Of a DNA stretch of 64,000 nt, positions 10,496-21,812 are shown one piece after another. Each line of letters starts with the position of its first letter. Position 1 is the stretch's first letter. The notes under the pieces were generated by a model that did no database searches, was not told where the DNA came from, and worked only from the letters and a program-made list of their open reading frames with translations. The stretch is from Brachypterus glaber. Lineage: Eukaryota; Arthropoda; Insecta; Coleoptera; Kateretidae. The stretch is taken from positions 17,253,589 to 17,317,588 of the forward strand of contig OY294048.1 of NCBI GenBank assembly GCA_958510825.1. Reading direction: 5' to 3'. The translations under genes were made by a program, and so were the position numbers.

Positions 10496-11788
10496 TGACC
10501 TTTTTTTTTTGTGGGGTTGTGTTATGCCCAAAAGAATACATAATTTATAAAAAGTTTGAATAGTTATAATATAAAATAAAAAATTTCGCTCTTAACTTTT
10601 TTTTTTTAATAGATATTTTTTAAAAACAACAAGCTTTATTTTTTCTGAGCATTTGAGATCCAACATATATATAAAAACATGTCATCGTATAATACTCTTC
10701 CAGTCATGAAACTGCAAAGAGTTTGATAATTATGTAATTGCTTTCCCATTTTGAAAATTTTAGTTTAAAATTTGATTAGTTCTACTATAAATATGATTTT
10801 CGTTGGTTCACACATTCTAATGTTAATTTCTCATCCGAGATAGAAATTTGCATAATAATTTCCTAAAACGTCGCAAACTTTATTATAAATACGAGCAATG
10901 AGAATTTCATGCCTTTAACCTATTTCCCATGAATTAGGGTATTTAAAAAAACAAGATTTTTTTAAAAAGTTCCCCATTACCGCCGAAAAAAATACCATAA
11001 TAAAATTCTGTGCCAAATTGTAACTCAAAAAAAAATTAAATTAGGCCCGCGCGCCCAACTTTGGAAAAAAATGGAAAAATTGGAAAAAAAAATAAATATT
11101 TTTTATTAGGGTAAGGCTTTTCTTAAATACATAGACTTCCAAAAAAGGAGGAGGTTATCAATTCGACGTGAGACTGTTTGGACTTTTTTTTGTTTGCTCC
11201 CGCATAGCTTTGGAACGGATGAACGGAAGTTGATGAAACCTTTTGCTACTTAAAAAGCACATTCCTGAGGTGGTCCCGTTTTAATTTGACGCTCGGATAA
11301 TGCTGGATAATCAAGATAAATCTAATCGTTTTAACGCAATTTCACTTAAAACCGGTTTAATTTGGTTCTAATACCAACCAAATTTTTAGAAAATGATCGG
11401 ACAACTCGGATAAGTCGGATAACTTTATTAAGGGGTCACTCAAATATTACGGCAGGCTAAAAATCTTTTAAATGCCGCTAAACTTGATTCTGTGGACCTG
11501 CAATATTAAAATACCAAGAGAAAATTATAAAATTTGTGATTATACCATAAGGCGTTATTTGATTATTAAAGTTTTACAAAGATTTTATATTGTATTTCGT
11601 TTAAAATAAGGTTGGTTGGACTTTTGGTCGCTGAAATAAAAATACTACTAAATTTATTTTTTAGAAATTTATCTTTAAAATGATAACGCCACAACTCACT
11701 AATAGTGCGTTGTGACGTCAGCAGCTTGCCGAGATGGAAGGACAACTATAATTTAGTTTAGATGACCTTATAGATCTACAAGTTCTGT
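10496..11788. other. AT-rich non-coding DNA
   Basis: Nothing specific was recognised. A stretch at about 11150-11280 contains generic repeat wording (TTTGGAACGGATGAACGG) but no frame or terminal repeats. Confidence 0.3.
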
Positions 11789-12006
11789 GTCTCTAAAAAG
11801 TAAAAAATAAAAACTTTTCGCAAAAAAAATGAACCGACTTCTGTCTCTAAAAAGTAAAAAATAAAAAATAAGTCGGTGCCAATTTCACAGCAAACAATTT
11901 AATAACATAAATAATTGTTATTATTTAATTTAGGGAGTGGTGAAATTGGCACCGGTTTATTTTTTATATTTTATTTTTTACTTTTTAGAGACAGAAGTCG
12001 GTTTAT
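11789..12006. repeat. Inverted repeat with an extra direct copy
   Basis: Arms of about 55 bp (about 11835-11890 and 11938-12003) contain GACTTCTGTCTCTAAAAAGT and AAGTCGGTGCCAATTTCAC. An extra direct copy of GTCTCTAAAAAGTAAAAAAT lies at about 11790. The small frames on both strands are products of the palindrome. Confidence 0.75.
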
Positions 12007-12187
12007 TTTTTTTAAGAAAAGTTTTTTTAAAATAAAAATACTATCATTTAAATCTGTGCCAAATGACAGCTCAAACAAACTAAATTTTTCTGAGGTATTT
12101 TTCACAACAAAATTAATTATCCAATTGCGAAAATCAAAAATATTGAGATCCATAATTTAACGTACGTATACTTATAGTGAAGAGATA

Positions 12188-12241
12188 TTATTTTAAAAAA
12201 TCAAACTTGATGATGACTAAAAGTTTGATTTTTTAAAATAA
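12188..12241. repeat. Short hairpin
   Basis: TTATTTTAAAAAATCAAACT and its complement flank an 11-base loop, giving a nearly perfect stem of about 20 bp. This may be a remnant of a miniature transposon. Confidence 0.7.
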
Positions 12242-12658
12242 AAAAAAAAACTAAATTAATTTCCGAAAATTTGTGTTTTTTGGAATTCCCTAGCGTAGGT
12301 ACATGCATTAGTTAACGAAACGAACAGTTTGATGAAAGGTGGTGTGATTTATGAATATGTGAGAATATTATATGCTTTAATAAAATAGAATAAAATATCT
12401 GTCTGGGATGATTGAAAGAATTTTCACAAAAAAAAAATTAAATGAGTTACCTTAACCTTCAAAAACAATAGAGATCTTTAATTGGTGATAATAAAAAACT
12501 TTACATCGGACAGATGGACGGACGGACATACGGACATTTTTAAAGTCACTTATTAAATTATTAACAGTGCCTGCGCTAGAATAATATAATACGGTAGGTT
12601 CGAATTTTCAAAACATTTCAAAAATGGACCTAGACAAAATTTTTGATTTTTAATATTC

Positions 12659-12776
12659 GTCTGTCCTTCCATCCGTCCGTCTGTCCCTCCGTCCGTCCAT
12701 TCGTCCGTCCGCCAGTCCGTCCGTACATTCGTCCGATGTCACGAATTTTGTGAACACGATAACTCAAGAAAGAATT
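12659..12776. repeat. GTCC-rich repeat and conserved flank
   Basis: Imperfect (GTCC)n wording is followed by ATGTCACGAATTTTGTGAAC and ACGATAACTCAAGAAAGAATT. Related blocks occur at about 23440 and 24835 and at 59538-59600, so this is a dispersed repeat family. The retrozyme-like element inserted into this copy. Confidence 0.7.
12764..12776. repeat. Target-site duplication, left copy
   Basis: TCAAGAAAGAATT at 12764-12776 recurs at 13223-13235 on the other side of the retrozyme-like element. The exact length is between 9 and 13 bp because the element ends share some bases with the target. In the related repeat at 59585 the same context (ACGATAACTCAAGAAAAAAC) is uninterrupted. Confidence 0.75.
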
Positions 12777-12820
12777 TATTATTCCATCAATCTATTTTCT
12801 AATCATCGTACAGAGTGATA

Positions 12821-12865
12821 TTGGTAGACTGACAGTTTCGGGCTGCTGGCCCTCTTCAGTACCAA
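12821..12865 (-). ncRNA. Type I hammerhead ribozyme (copy 1)
   Basis: Minus-strand order: TTGGTA (stem I), CTGAAGA (core), GGGC-CAGCA-GCCC (stem II), GAA (core), ACT-GTC-AGT (helix III with a three-base loop), C17 (cleavage site), TACCAA (stem I). Stem I pairs perfectly over six bases and stem II over four. Every invariant core residue is present, including the A15.1-U16.1 pair. The predicted cut lies between plus-strand positions 12826 and 12827. Confidence 0.88.
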
Positions 12866-13174
12866 GAGTCAACTCTGCACGCTGATTAAGAAAACGTTTT
12901 TAGACTTTACTCGCAAAAGGAATATAGCCATTAGATTGATGTAGACTTGTGCGCCATCTATTTCTAGATGTAGACAACTACTCATACCTCTCCTAATCTG
13001 GAGACTTTGAATGGTAGCAAGTTGAAGACTTGTGTGTCTCAAGCACATAGTACCACTAACGGGTGGTTAGACGTAAAATTAGTAAGGACAGAAATTTTTA
13101 ATTTTAAACAAAATTATAAAAATATTAATTTATTATTCCATCAATCTATTTTCTAATCATCGTACAGAGTGATA

Positions 13175-13219
13175 TTGGTAGACTGACAGTTTCGGGCTGC
13201 TGGCCCTCTTCAGTACCAA
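13175..13219 (-). ncRNA. Type I hammerhead ribozyme (copy 2)
   Basis: It is identical in sequence to the copy 354 bp to the left, with the same perfect six-base stem I, GGGC/GCCC stem II and ACT/AGT helix III. The predicted cut lies between plus-strand positions 13180 and 13181. Retention of two identical copies suggests recent insertion or template-based copying. Confidence 0.88.
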
Positions 13220-13222
13220 GAG

Positions 13223-13235
13223 TCAAGAAAGAATT
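13223..13235. repeat. Target-site duplication, right copy
   Basis: TCAAGAAAGAATT is the partner of the sequence at 12764-12776. It continues into ATCCGATCGAC, the presumed original target context. Confidence 0.75.
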
Positions 13236-13435
13236 ATCCGATCGACTAGAAATTTAAGGTTCAAGTTCTACGAGGGGGATTCATATTGTTTTTGAAAGTG
13301 GTCCCCCCAAAAACGAAAAAGTTATGGGGGGTTTAACGTAACTTTTTCAGGTAAAAAATACTTTTATTATAAGGATCAGTTCTACCAATTTTAAAAGTAA
13401 TCCCAAAAAAAAAAGTTATGGGAGGTTGAACTTAA

Positions 13436-13438
<3 letters not shown>
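13236..13438. repeat. Dispersed repeat with AAAAAGTTATGG motifs
   Basis: Blocks containing AAAAAGTTATGGGGGGTT and ATAAGGATCAGTTCTACCA are related in inverted orientation to about 25240-25400 and in direct orientation to about 47320-47400. No coding frame is seen. Confidence 0.6.

Positions 13439-13481
<43 letters not shown>
13439..13481. repeat. (AT)n microsatellite at assembly gap
   Basis: A pure AT dinucleotide run ends at the gap. The true length is unknown because the assembly breaks here. Confidence 0.95.
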
Positions 13482-13681
13482 NNNNNNNNNNNNNNNNNNN
13501 NNNNNNNNNNNNNNNNNNNNNNNNNNNNNNNNNNNNNNNNNNNNNNNNNNNNNNNNNNNNNNNNNNNNNNNNNNNNNNNNNNNNNNNNNNNNNNNNNNNN
13601 NNNNNNNNNNNNNNNNNNNNNNNNNNNNNNNNNNNNNNNNNNNNNNNNNNNNNNNNNNNNNNNNNNNNNNNNNNNNNNNNN
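13482..13681. other. Assembly gap of 200 N
   Basis: There are exactly 200 undetermined bases, probably an arbitrary gap size. Any frame crossing it is meaningless. Confidence 0.98.
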
Positions 13682-13860
13682 GTATTGAATTTAATAAGTG
13701 ACGTGATAAAAACGTATCCTTTTAAAAGTACCTACATAATAAATAATATTTATTTATTTATTAAATATGTATCATTTATAAACTTTATAAATTCTTGCAT
13801 CATGCAATTATAGCCCGAAATTCTGTATCATAAAGTATATTAGGAAAAAATACTAATTTA

Positions 13861-13997
13861 GATATTATTACGTGCCTCCCTGGGGGGGAGGCAGTTTTGT
13901 TAGTAAATGTGACCGCTTGTGACACAGGGGGGGGGGGGGGGGGCAAAAATTTCGAAAAATTGCGTTACGTAACATATCATATGGGCAGCCCTTTACT
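13861..13997. mobile_element. Degraded MITE of the GCGTTACGTAA family
   Basis: The right end reads TTGCGTTACGTAACATATCAT then GGGCAGCCC. It resembles the termini of the MITEs at 21994 and 62812 (ATTACGTAACGC and its complement with GGGGCTGTCC). The left part is GC-rich with opposed runs of C and G, and includes a poly-G run at about 13927-13943. Confidence 0.55.
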
Positions 13998-14398
13998 GTG
14001 CCTCTCATTTGCACACATCGTGCCTTATGAGTCATATGTTATGACGCTTTAGCCGTTAAGTTTAGAGGCCCAAATCTATCCATAAACATCGGGGTATGTT
14101 TTAGTTTTTTTTTTTATTTTATAAGTCTTTCCTATTAAAAATGGATAATAAAAAAAGGAGACAACCTCGTATAAAAGTAATGGTTGTGTTGTAAAAATAA
14201 AGAATGCGGTGATGGTAAAATAATATGTATGTTTTTTTTTAATAAAAGTTTTATTAACCTTTAATTCCGCTTTTTATTTTCATATCATTCAAATAAAATT
14301 TTTCGCAATATTAACTAAATAAAGACTATATTGGAAAAAGGAAATATGTTCGGAAAATAAACTGAAAGTTTTTAAAAATTCCAATAATGTCCTACTAA

Positions 14399-14601
14399 TA
14401 CGTTGATACCCAAAAGGAAGATGCCAACAACGGCTTTACCACATCGTTAGCAGAAAAAGGCGTTAACCAAGGAAAAAATTACTTGGCACAGGCTCTGAAG
14501 AGCAAACCGACTTCTCTGGAGGTGGATTTATCAAGAAGAAACCAGGCTTCGAGAATGAAACAGTTGAGGTCAAAGAGCTTCCTACAGAAGATAATAGACT
14601 A
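14399..14601 (+). pseudogene. Coding-like stretch of unknown identity, frameshifted
   Basis: Two overlapping plus-strand frames look protein-like rather than random. One starts at about 14402 (VDTQKEDANNGFTT, then GVNQGKNYLAQALKSK). The other is open from about 14520 (GGFIKKKPGFENETVEVKEL). They would join by a single-base shift near 14518-14522. I do not recognise the family. It lies directly upstream of a LINE fragment and could be an older insertion or a retrocopy. Confidence 0.3.
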
Positions 14602-15131
14602 AAATGCTTTCTTGTGACTGCACCAAACATTGCGCTGTGTATTGGACTTGGGGTATCTGGAAAGCTGTAGAGGAAAATTTAAGGAAAACAACATGCTCAC
14701 TTTGTTTGGTTTGTATATTTTCGAAACAACGTTATTTTTATTTAAAAATAAAGATAAATTTGAGCAACTACGAGGCCTCGTAGTTGCCTCACGAGGTAAT
14801 GAAAGAACTAGAAACATAGACTACAACTATCCTAGACATAGGCTAGCTACATTTGAAAAGGGTTGCTACTACTCCTCAGTATCGTTTTTTAACCATTTAC
14901 CCAGTGAAGTAAAAACTATTGAAACCCTTAAACCTTTCAAAAAGGCATTACATACGTTTTTAGTTAACATGGAGCCTTATACGCTAAACGATTTTCTAAA
15001 TTCTTGACAAAATTTCTCTTTTTTTGACTATTTTTTTCCCTAGCTTCTGTTCAGGATTTGTGTTTATTTTGTAAGTTTTGTTCAGGAGTACTGAAAAATA
15101 AATTATATTATTATTATTATTATTATTATAA
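14602..15131 (+). mobile_element. 5'-truncated LINE with (ATT)n tail
   Basis: The coding part (about 14602-15007) matches the extreme C-terminal region found downstream of the reverse transcriptase in many insect Jockey/CR1-like LINEs. Landmarks are LRCVLDLGYLESCRGKFK, LTLFGLYIFETTLF, then RHRLATFEKGCYYSSVSFFN and NHLPSEVKTI. The frame stops at 15005-15007, followed by about 100 bp of 3' UTR and an (ATT)n tail (about 15105-15131). Upstream of 14630 the frame carries stop codons, so the copy is dead. The same protein region occurs at 44189-44551. Confidence 0.8.
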
Positions 15132-15787
15132 TCAAGAAAGTTGTATATGAATGTTCTGTTTTTTTGAGAAAATCGACTTTTTTTAGGAGCCGTGATAGTT
15201 TCGCAGATATAACAATATGTCTGTTTGGAGTGAATAAGTCTCTCAAATGTATTATACGACTTTTTTTGTAGCAAAGCAGTTGAAGTAAGGTGCAAAGTTT
15301 CTAAGAAATTGAAAACCTTAATTTTCAGATACGAAGTTCTTGCTTCGGACAGCAGAAAACATATTACAAAAATATTGTAAAAACAATGTTTTATATTTAA
15401 TACATTCTTTTTCTATTTTGCGACTCTTATAAGCTCATAATCACATGCATTTTGCGTGTTCTTATAGGCCCATAAGAGGTCTCTACTTTTTTTTCTGTTA
15501 GGTTGGCAACATACAAAAGCCTATATCTTGACGTTTTGCGTGCAAATGTCAATTTCGATTTAAATTTTAATTTTTTACAAAATGTTGTGTTTGGGTTATT
15601 TTTTACCGTGTTAAAATTGTGCACTCATTAATTGCAGTGAAAAGGAAGAGATAACTGTAAAATATATCAAAATATCATTTGTTCTTAGATTTTAAACATA
15701 GTGTAAACCCAAAACAAAAATCCCTAAATCAGTCATCAATTTAAATGTAAGTTTTTTAAATTTTAGAGCAAAATAGAAAAAAATGTA
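15132..15787. other. AT-rich non-coding DNA
   Basis: No gene or clear repeat was recognised. Confidence 0.3.
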
Positions 15788-15908
15788 TAAAGCACTCGTT
15801 TCATAACACGTTTTTAGAGCACTAGTACTTTAACTTTCGCCGCAAGCTGCTCGTTTTCTAAACTTGTACTCGTGCTCTAAAAACGTATGTTATGAAACTA
15901 GTACTTTA
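15788..15908. mobile_element. Small palindromic MITE
   Basis: The arms (about 15788-15828 and 15865-15908) contain CGTTTCATAACA..CGTTTTTAGAGCAC and the complement, around a centre with TTTCGCCGCAAGCTGCTCG. The layout resembles the palindrome at 21813-21985. Confidence 0.7.
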
Positions 15909-18849
15909 ATATACTATTAGAGTATATAGTATCATTATGAAGCAAAGTTACTTTATTTCCCTGATCAGAAAATTAATTATTTGTATTGTAATGTCCGTGC
16001 GTAATGTGAAAGTTTTATCTTAAACTCTCTACCAAGGTATCTTTTTGATGAATGTGAGAAATGCAACCAATTATTATTTCGTGATACGCTGTTACTTTGA
16101 TCGGTATTTTATAAGCAGACCTCGGAATAAATAAGTCATTGGTCGTATATACCATGGGATCAATTCTGAACGTAGATGTGCTGTGATAAATTTCCGGCAA
16201 AATTATATTATCATATCACGCTTTTTTTTACACATTTCAATATTTCGGTATTCACGAATTTCACGAATTTAGTTCGTTGCTAAGAGTTTTCGCTAATCAT
16301 AAACCTGACAGTTGTTGTTATAAATGCATTTCAATTTAAATGGAACGAAAACGAGGAACATTTATAATTTTTTTTGTGAATTTTGCCTCAGTAAGACTAT
16401 TAAATAGATTTGTCCATTGTAAAAAATTACGTGGATGCTCGTCGTTTTGGTTTTCAGCGTCTTGGAGATCTCCTAAGACCAGTATGCCCTCCAATACTTC
16501 ATTTATATAATAATTATATTTTGTTTAAATTTTTATTTTGTACAAAAAAATGGTATGTATCATATTTGTAATAATAGGGCATACCTATTTATTGTATACC
16601 TATTCCATACCTATTTATTGTATGATTTCTTTTTAAACAGTAGTATAATAAAAAAAGAAAATAATATAGCTTTTACCTTATTTTTATTTATTTTAGGACG
16701 TAAAATAAACCAAGTTTTTTTTTAAGTTTTAGGTTTTTTTTACGGTCGCACTGTTTACTTAGTTTACGCATGTTTCATAAAAATTATAATTGGTGGAGTT
16801 GGTTGTGCCTTAAAATCCTGTAACATATTAGTTTACAACATAATATAATGGCGAAAACTGATACTTTTTAAATATTTTTTATATATATATATATATATAT
16901 ATTCTTATTTAATTGGGTTTGTTACAAATTTGATACTCTGGTAGACAACAGGTTAAATCCATTCTTAATAAAAGTCTGACAGTCGCAGTGAAGTGATATG
17001 AACATACGTCTGGTCCTCGGTGATGTGGAAATATCAGAATACCGCTTTCACTGATTTTCGGTGAATTTAGCTGAAGTGATATGATATTATCATATCACCT
17101 AAATGAAAATCGCTACCCAGTACTGGACTTTAATTGGAATTGGAATTTTAGTATATTTTGTTTAATTGAATTATTATTGCAACAAGTATGCTGTAAATGA
17201 TTATAAAACAGTTTGTATACTTTTACAAAGATAGCTGTGATAGAACGTATTTTTTTATACTTATCGGCTCCCGATGCTTAACAGACTTTTTTTCACACTA
17301 ATTCTTCATATTTTTTGTCACTGTTTTTATAATTTTTCGTCGATATTTAATAAATTCCTTACAGTTGCCTTAGTTTTATTATTACATCGTGTAATTGTAT
17401 GCCCAATATACTGAAAAAGAAAACAGTCTATTTCTGTGATTTTTAACTATACGTGTTTTATACAACTGCTGTTACAGCAGTTACTACAGTAGTTGAAGTT
17501 GTCAAAATAAATTTTGTAACACACTTTTTTTATTTTCTCTTGAAGAAAATACAAGTTAAATTTGTCCTATTACACAATAAAAAAAATAAAAAAAAAAAAT
17601 GCCAGTACCAGCTGTTGTCCAAAAATGTATAGAGCGTTTTCCCGAAATATAATTTGTTGTACAATTTAAAATTATTCCACAAAAAAGATTCAATGGTGAT
17701 CTGGTACAATTCATGGTGAGTAGCAACATACCATGGTTACAACTACAAAATTATAATAAAGATAAAACCATTTCCTCTCTATTTCCGTATTGATGGGCGT
17801 CCGAACCTGCATTTCAACCGATTTTATCATTTGTCCTATTTCTTCCGAGGTCTGTTTATAACACAGGACTGAAAAAAATGCGACTACCATCATTCTTTGC
17901 TAGTACGCTGGGACTTTAATCACTTTTCCACAAAACCACATTTTTAAAAAGGCTCATAAATATTTCACAAGTAATGGATACCCAGTGGACATTTTAATTT
18001 GGTAAGTATAACAAAAAAGTATAAGGGCAATTTGCAGTGTTAAAATATACACTCTAAAAAAAGATTCGTACTGTAATTCTGATTTTACCTATTTTTTTTG
18101 TCACAATGTATGAAAATAAATATACAACATGTAAGTAATCTGGAGTAAAACCACTAAGTTCTGGTTGTTTTGGTAAAGTTAAATACAGTGTGTAAGTTAT
18201 TGTTTACGAAAATATTCTAATAAAAATTATTATCCCGATGCACTGGAACCAATTTTTGACTTTATAAAAAAAAGGAAACAAAAATAATGCCCATTTGTCC
18301 CACCAAGCTATATCTCCGTTATTTGAAAAGATTGATTTTTTTGCAAAAAACAGCGTTAAATGGGAGCCATTGAAGTTTTTATTCACGTTTCCAAAACTAC
18401 CCCTTGCTTAGCCACCCCCTTGAAACCACCCCAACTTCTGTTTTTTAAGAGAACTACCAATTTTGATTAAAGAATATGAGTATATTTCATTCTGAATTCA
18501 ACCATGTATTATAAGTGGTATCTTATATTTTAAGGGGCTCTTATTAATAATGGGGTGGTATTTAGAACAAAGTTGCAGGTGGTTCCAAGAGAGTGGGTTA
18601 TTAGGGGTGGTTTTTGAATACATTAATCAGTTCTATTTTAGGTATAATCTAACGTAAGTTGTTAGATTTTATTTTAACCTTTTACGTATTTAATTTCAAT
18701 CAAGAAAAACATTTCATTTAAGTTTTAACCCCTTCACAGTGATTGACCTCTACAGAGGTAAAAAAAGCTCATGCCCCTAATGTATAGCAGCATCTAAAAT
18801 TATCAGTTTACCATCAGTTTATTTTTCATGATTTTGTAACACCACGAGG
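15909..18849. other. AT-rich non-coding DNA, no gene recognised
   Basis: The only defined element is a (TA)n run at about 16878-16901. Several TATATCACTTCA/TGATATCATATCAC words (about 16205, 16995, 17075) recur without a clear unit. Short frames here have no recognisable similarity. Confidence 0.3.
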
Positions 18850-19075
18850 TTTTTGGGGTCGCTGATTATGAATCTGATGCCAGTTTTCCAAAATTCAAAA
18901 TGGCCCATTAAATTTTTTAAAGTTGCTCGGATTTACTTGAAACTTGGTACTCGCGCGTTTTTGGGGTCGCTGATTACGAATCTGGTGCCAGTTTTCCAAA
19001 ATTCAAAATGGCGGATCCATTATGGCGGACAAGATTTTTTAAGGTTTGGCGGATTAGATTCTCCGAGAAACTTTA
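18850..19075. repeat. Dispersed repeat, two tandem units (GGGGTCGCTGATTACGAATC type)
   Basis: Two direct units of about 108 bp share TTTTTGGGGTCGCTGATTA, GAATCTG.TGCCAGTTTTCC and AAAATTCAAAATGGC. The same family occurs at 52900-53350 (several units in both orientations) and in degraded form near 1535 and 25825. Confidence 0.8.
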
Positions 19076-19424
19076 AAAAGGTTTTATGTATTTTTGAAAG
19101 TATTTTTTATGATTTCAATTAAAATATTGCACTATCTGAAAGAGTTTTTCTTTTCTTATGGTGGTAGCGAATATTTTAAGCATGCCAGTCCGCCCCTTTA
19201 TTATATCTGCACGGCTTGTTATTTTAACAGTAGGCCTTTGTCTTGAATTAATAGATATTTTTTTCTTGTAAATGATTTATACGATATATTTAAAGATTAA
19301 CATCCCTCCCTAGAGGAGTAACAGCTTATGAAGATTTATTCCGGTCTTTCATGATTATACTAAAGGGTAAATCCACAAAAACTTACCATCTGCTAAAAAA
19401 AAATAGTTGATAATATCACAGCCA
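19076..19424. other. AT-rich non-coding DNA
   Basis: Nothing was recognised. Confidence 0.3.
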
Positions 19425-19715
19425 CCAGTGGCGCACCCAAGATTTTTCTTGGGGGAGGATGAGCCAGGGAGGGAGACAAGATTCTTTATATGGTTTGGAC
19501 TTTTAAAAGCCTATTTAGCTTTATTAAAAAGTTTTTGTCAAATCACAAACAAGGGTATAGCCAGACCTTTTTACAATATTGGTAAAAGTTTAGCGCCGCA
19601 GGTAATCTTTTTTGGAATTTTCATGCAATTTACTTTATAAAATTTTAGAAGCCATTTACTTTACAAAAATTTAAATAGATATTTAGTGCTGCAGGCGAAG
19701 CTTTGTAGATATCTT
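19425..19715. repeat. Degraded mobile element (AGCGCCGCAGG family)
   Basis: It begins with CCAGTGGCGCACCCAAGATT..CTTGGGGGAGG and contains TTTAGCGCCGCAGG and TTTAGTGCTGCAGGCGAAG. Related units lie at about 60180-60560. No frame of length is present. Confidence 0.6.
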
Positions 19716-20270
19716 AAGTTTTCGCATTTCCCAGTCCCCTCAGAAAAATTAGAGGTGTATCTTTAGTATTTATATAAAAAATTTATCAAAATATGTATAT
19801 CGAAAAAATGCGAAATATAGAAACTTATAAAAAACAAACGAATGAAGATATTTTAAATCCGCTTTTTGGCTTGGAGCCCTAAGAATAGAGAATCAAACCA
19901 CCGCAAAAAAAATTAATTAGACTTTATTTTTTTTATTACAACTATATGCAAAAACACTACTGAGCTCTATATCTCAAAAAAAAAAAAACGATCTGATCGA
20001 GAAAAACGAAAAAAGGTTCCAAAATCAGAGCAACAAGTATAGTCAGACGGAACTAAAAGATCTCCGGCAAATAAAAAAAATCTTTTTTTGTAGAGCAGTG
20101 TTAGTTTACAGAAACTTTTTAAAAATGGGTAGAGGAAACCTCTTAAAATACTATAATCCCAGCCCAGAGATGGGATGAGTATGGTTTAAATTTGAAAAGT
20201 ATTTAGCTCAAATCGTTTTCGAGTTATCGTGGTCACTTTACCAGACTTACAAACAGACAATAGTACATTA
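19716..20270. other. AT-rich non-coding DNA
   Basis: A sentence-like block with TCGTTTTCGAGTTATCGTGG at about 20212 resembles the 'ACGATAACTC' dispersed family. Nothing else was recognised. Confidence 0.3.
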
Positions 20271-20379
20271 CAGGTCAACTCGGAAAATAGTACTTTTCCG
20301 AGGCCTTATTAATGGGCAACGCAAGAAGTGCCGAGACCATTTATAGGTCGAAGAAAAGTACCATTTTCCGGGAGACCTG
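20271..20379. mobile_element. Miniature IR element (CAGGTC ends, TA target)
   Basis: The left arm CAGGTC..CGGAAAATAGTACTTTTC pairs with the right arm GAAAAGTACCATTTTCCG..GACCTG. The element is bordered by TA on both sides, as for Tc1/mariner-type insertions. Confidence 0.65.
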
Positions 20380-21323
20380 TATACTATTTTATTCGCAACT
20401 GTTTTTATTTAAAGAAAGTACTAATTTTCTTAAAATCTAGATGTTTGAATTTAAATGAAGAAAATAATACTATAATAATTTGTTTTTTAGTTTTTTTCAT
20501 ATTTACCACAAATAATTTTTCCTGCATTTCACAAGAAAAGCACAATCGTATAAAACTGAAGTTTCACATACGCCTAACCCAAAAAAACAACCACAAAAAA
20601 CATTTGTGGATAGCTCACAAGGCACCGTTTATAACATATATTACCCTTTTCTGTCTCAAAAGTAAAAAACATTGACTAAAACTGTACATTTAGGTTTTTT
20701 AAACAAAATGTATTAGATTATAAACTTTTAAGATATTAAAATATTATAATATTATATTCGTGTTTATCATGTCAACAGCAGTTCAGTCATTTTGACATTT
20801 TAATTTGTGGCGCTATCTAGCGGAAATTAATGATTTATAATTCAGACCAGTAATAATTAGTTTACTGGTCTCTATTTTTTATTACAGGTCAGGTCCAGGT
20901 GTGAAAAACAGTGGGACAAGAAATCACGTACTTCCCAAACTTTATTAATACATGTAATGTATGTATTACATATATGTAATATATATTGTATATATACAAT
21001 TTCGAATAAACATTTTTTTTTTTGAAGGAAATTATGTTTTTTGTATATGAAACGTCGAGGAACGTAAATAAAAATCTTCAAAAAAAAATTAACACATGAA
21101 TTTTTCTTCAGCGGTGGTAAGTTTCCGTTGACACACTCTAAGGCAGTTTCCGGTAATATATATTTCCTTTTTGGTTCATCAATATTGAATTGAACGTTAA
21201 TTTTGTTTTTCATTATTCCGCCTTTTGTTTCCATGGAGAAAATTTATGATGTAACCTATTTAATTTTTCGTCTATCCTCAACCTGAAAAATATATTTTCC
21301 TACGAGTATGCGGAAATATCACT
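20380..21323. other. AT-rich non-coding DNA
   Basis: Two modest open frames (about 20328-20675 plus, 20872-21234 minus) have low-complexity translations without recognisable motifs, so I do not call genes. A TATGTAATATATA-type hairpin is present near 20950-21000. Confidence 0.35.
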
Positions 21324-21640
21324 CTTTCCGTACGCATACATAGAAAAAACGGATTCCTTGAACCAAGGACACGTGTCTTTGTATATGTTCAAAGCTATAT
21401 TCTCTTGTTTCAAGGCTGGCATTTTCTTGAACCAAAGTCAATGTTCTTGAATGAAGAGCACGGGTTTTGGAATAAAAATCCGCGCTCTTTATTCAAGGAC
21501 ATTGACTTTGGTTCAAGAAAATGCCAGCCTTGAAACAAGAGAATATGGCTTTGAACATATCCAAAGACACGTGTCCTTGGTTCAAGGAATCAGTTTTTTC
21601 TATGTATGCGTGTGGAAAGAAAGCCTTTTCCACACGCATA
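21324..21640. mobile_element. Foldback element, about 140-bp arms
   Basis: The arms are about 21324-21463 and 21474-21618, nearly perfect, with landmarks GATTCCTTGAACCAAGGACA and CTTGTTTCAAGGCTGGCATT. Each end carries its own smaller hairpin (for example TATGCGTGTGGAAA and complement at 21608-21640). The 69-residue frame at 21451-21660 is only the palindrome read through. Confidence 0.85.
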
Positions 21641-21812
21641 AATATTGTTTAATTTCTTAATTGCGTAGTGTTATTCTTGTTATATTTATTCATAATATTA
21701 TAAAAATGTTTAAATTTTTTACCTCTTAATTGATTTCCTTATTGAAAAATTATAGAAATAATATTTATTTCAATTTATTTCATAAAATATAAAAGTATAT
21801 TTTATTTTAACC

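Larger units (their letters stand above)
12777..13222 (-). mobile_element. Retrozyme-like non-autonomous retroelement with two hammerheads
   Basis: The 446-bp element has the form end repeat, unique body, end repeat. About 96 bp (12777-12872) recur directly at 13131-13226, exactly 354 bp apart, and each copy contains a complete type I hammerhead on the minus strand. It encodes no protein. A duplication of up to 13 bp flanks it (12764-12776 and 13223-13235), which indicates a genuine insertion. Established knowledge: Penelope-like elements and animal retrozymes carry type I hammerheads with very short helix III, and retrozymes are tandem repeats of a few hundred bp whose RNAs self-cleave and circularise. 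Inference: self-cleavage at both ribozymes would release a 354-nt RNA. A rearranged relative is at 40762-41540. Confidence 0.85.

Noticed and set aside
9712..10563. Four open frames across the satellite-like array
   Set aside because: They are repeat-derived. Their translations repeat the unit and have no independent coding support.
13426..13701. 91-codon open frame
   Set aside because: It consists of an (AT)n run and the 200-N gap.
14500..14530. CTGAAGAGCAAACC as another hammerhead core
   Set aside because: No stem II hairpin and no GAAA follow.
21451..21660. 69-codon frame with a hydrophobic end
   Set aside because: It lies wholly in the arms of a foldback element.
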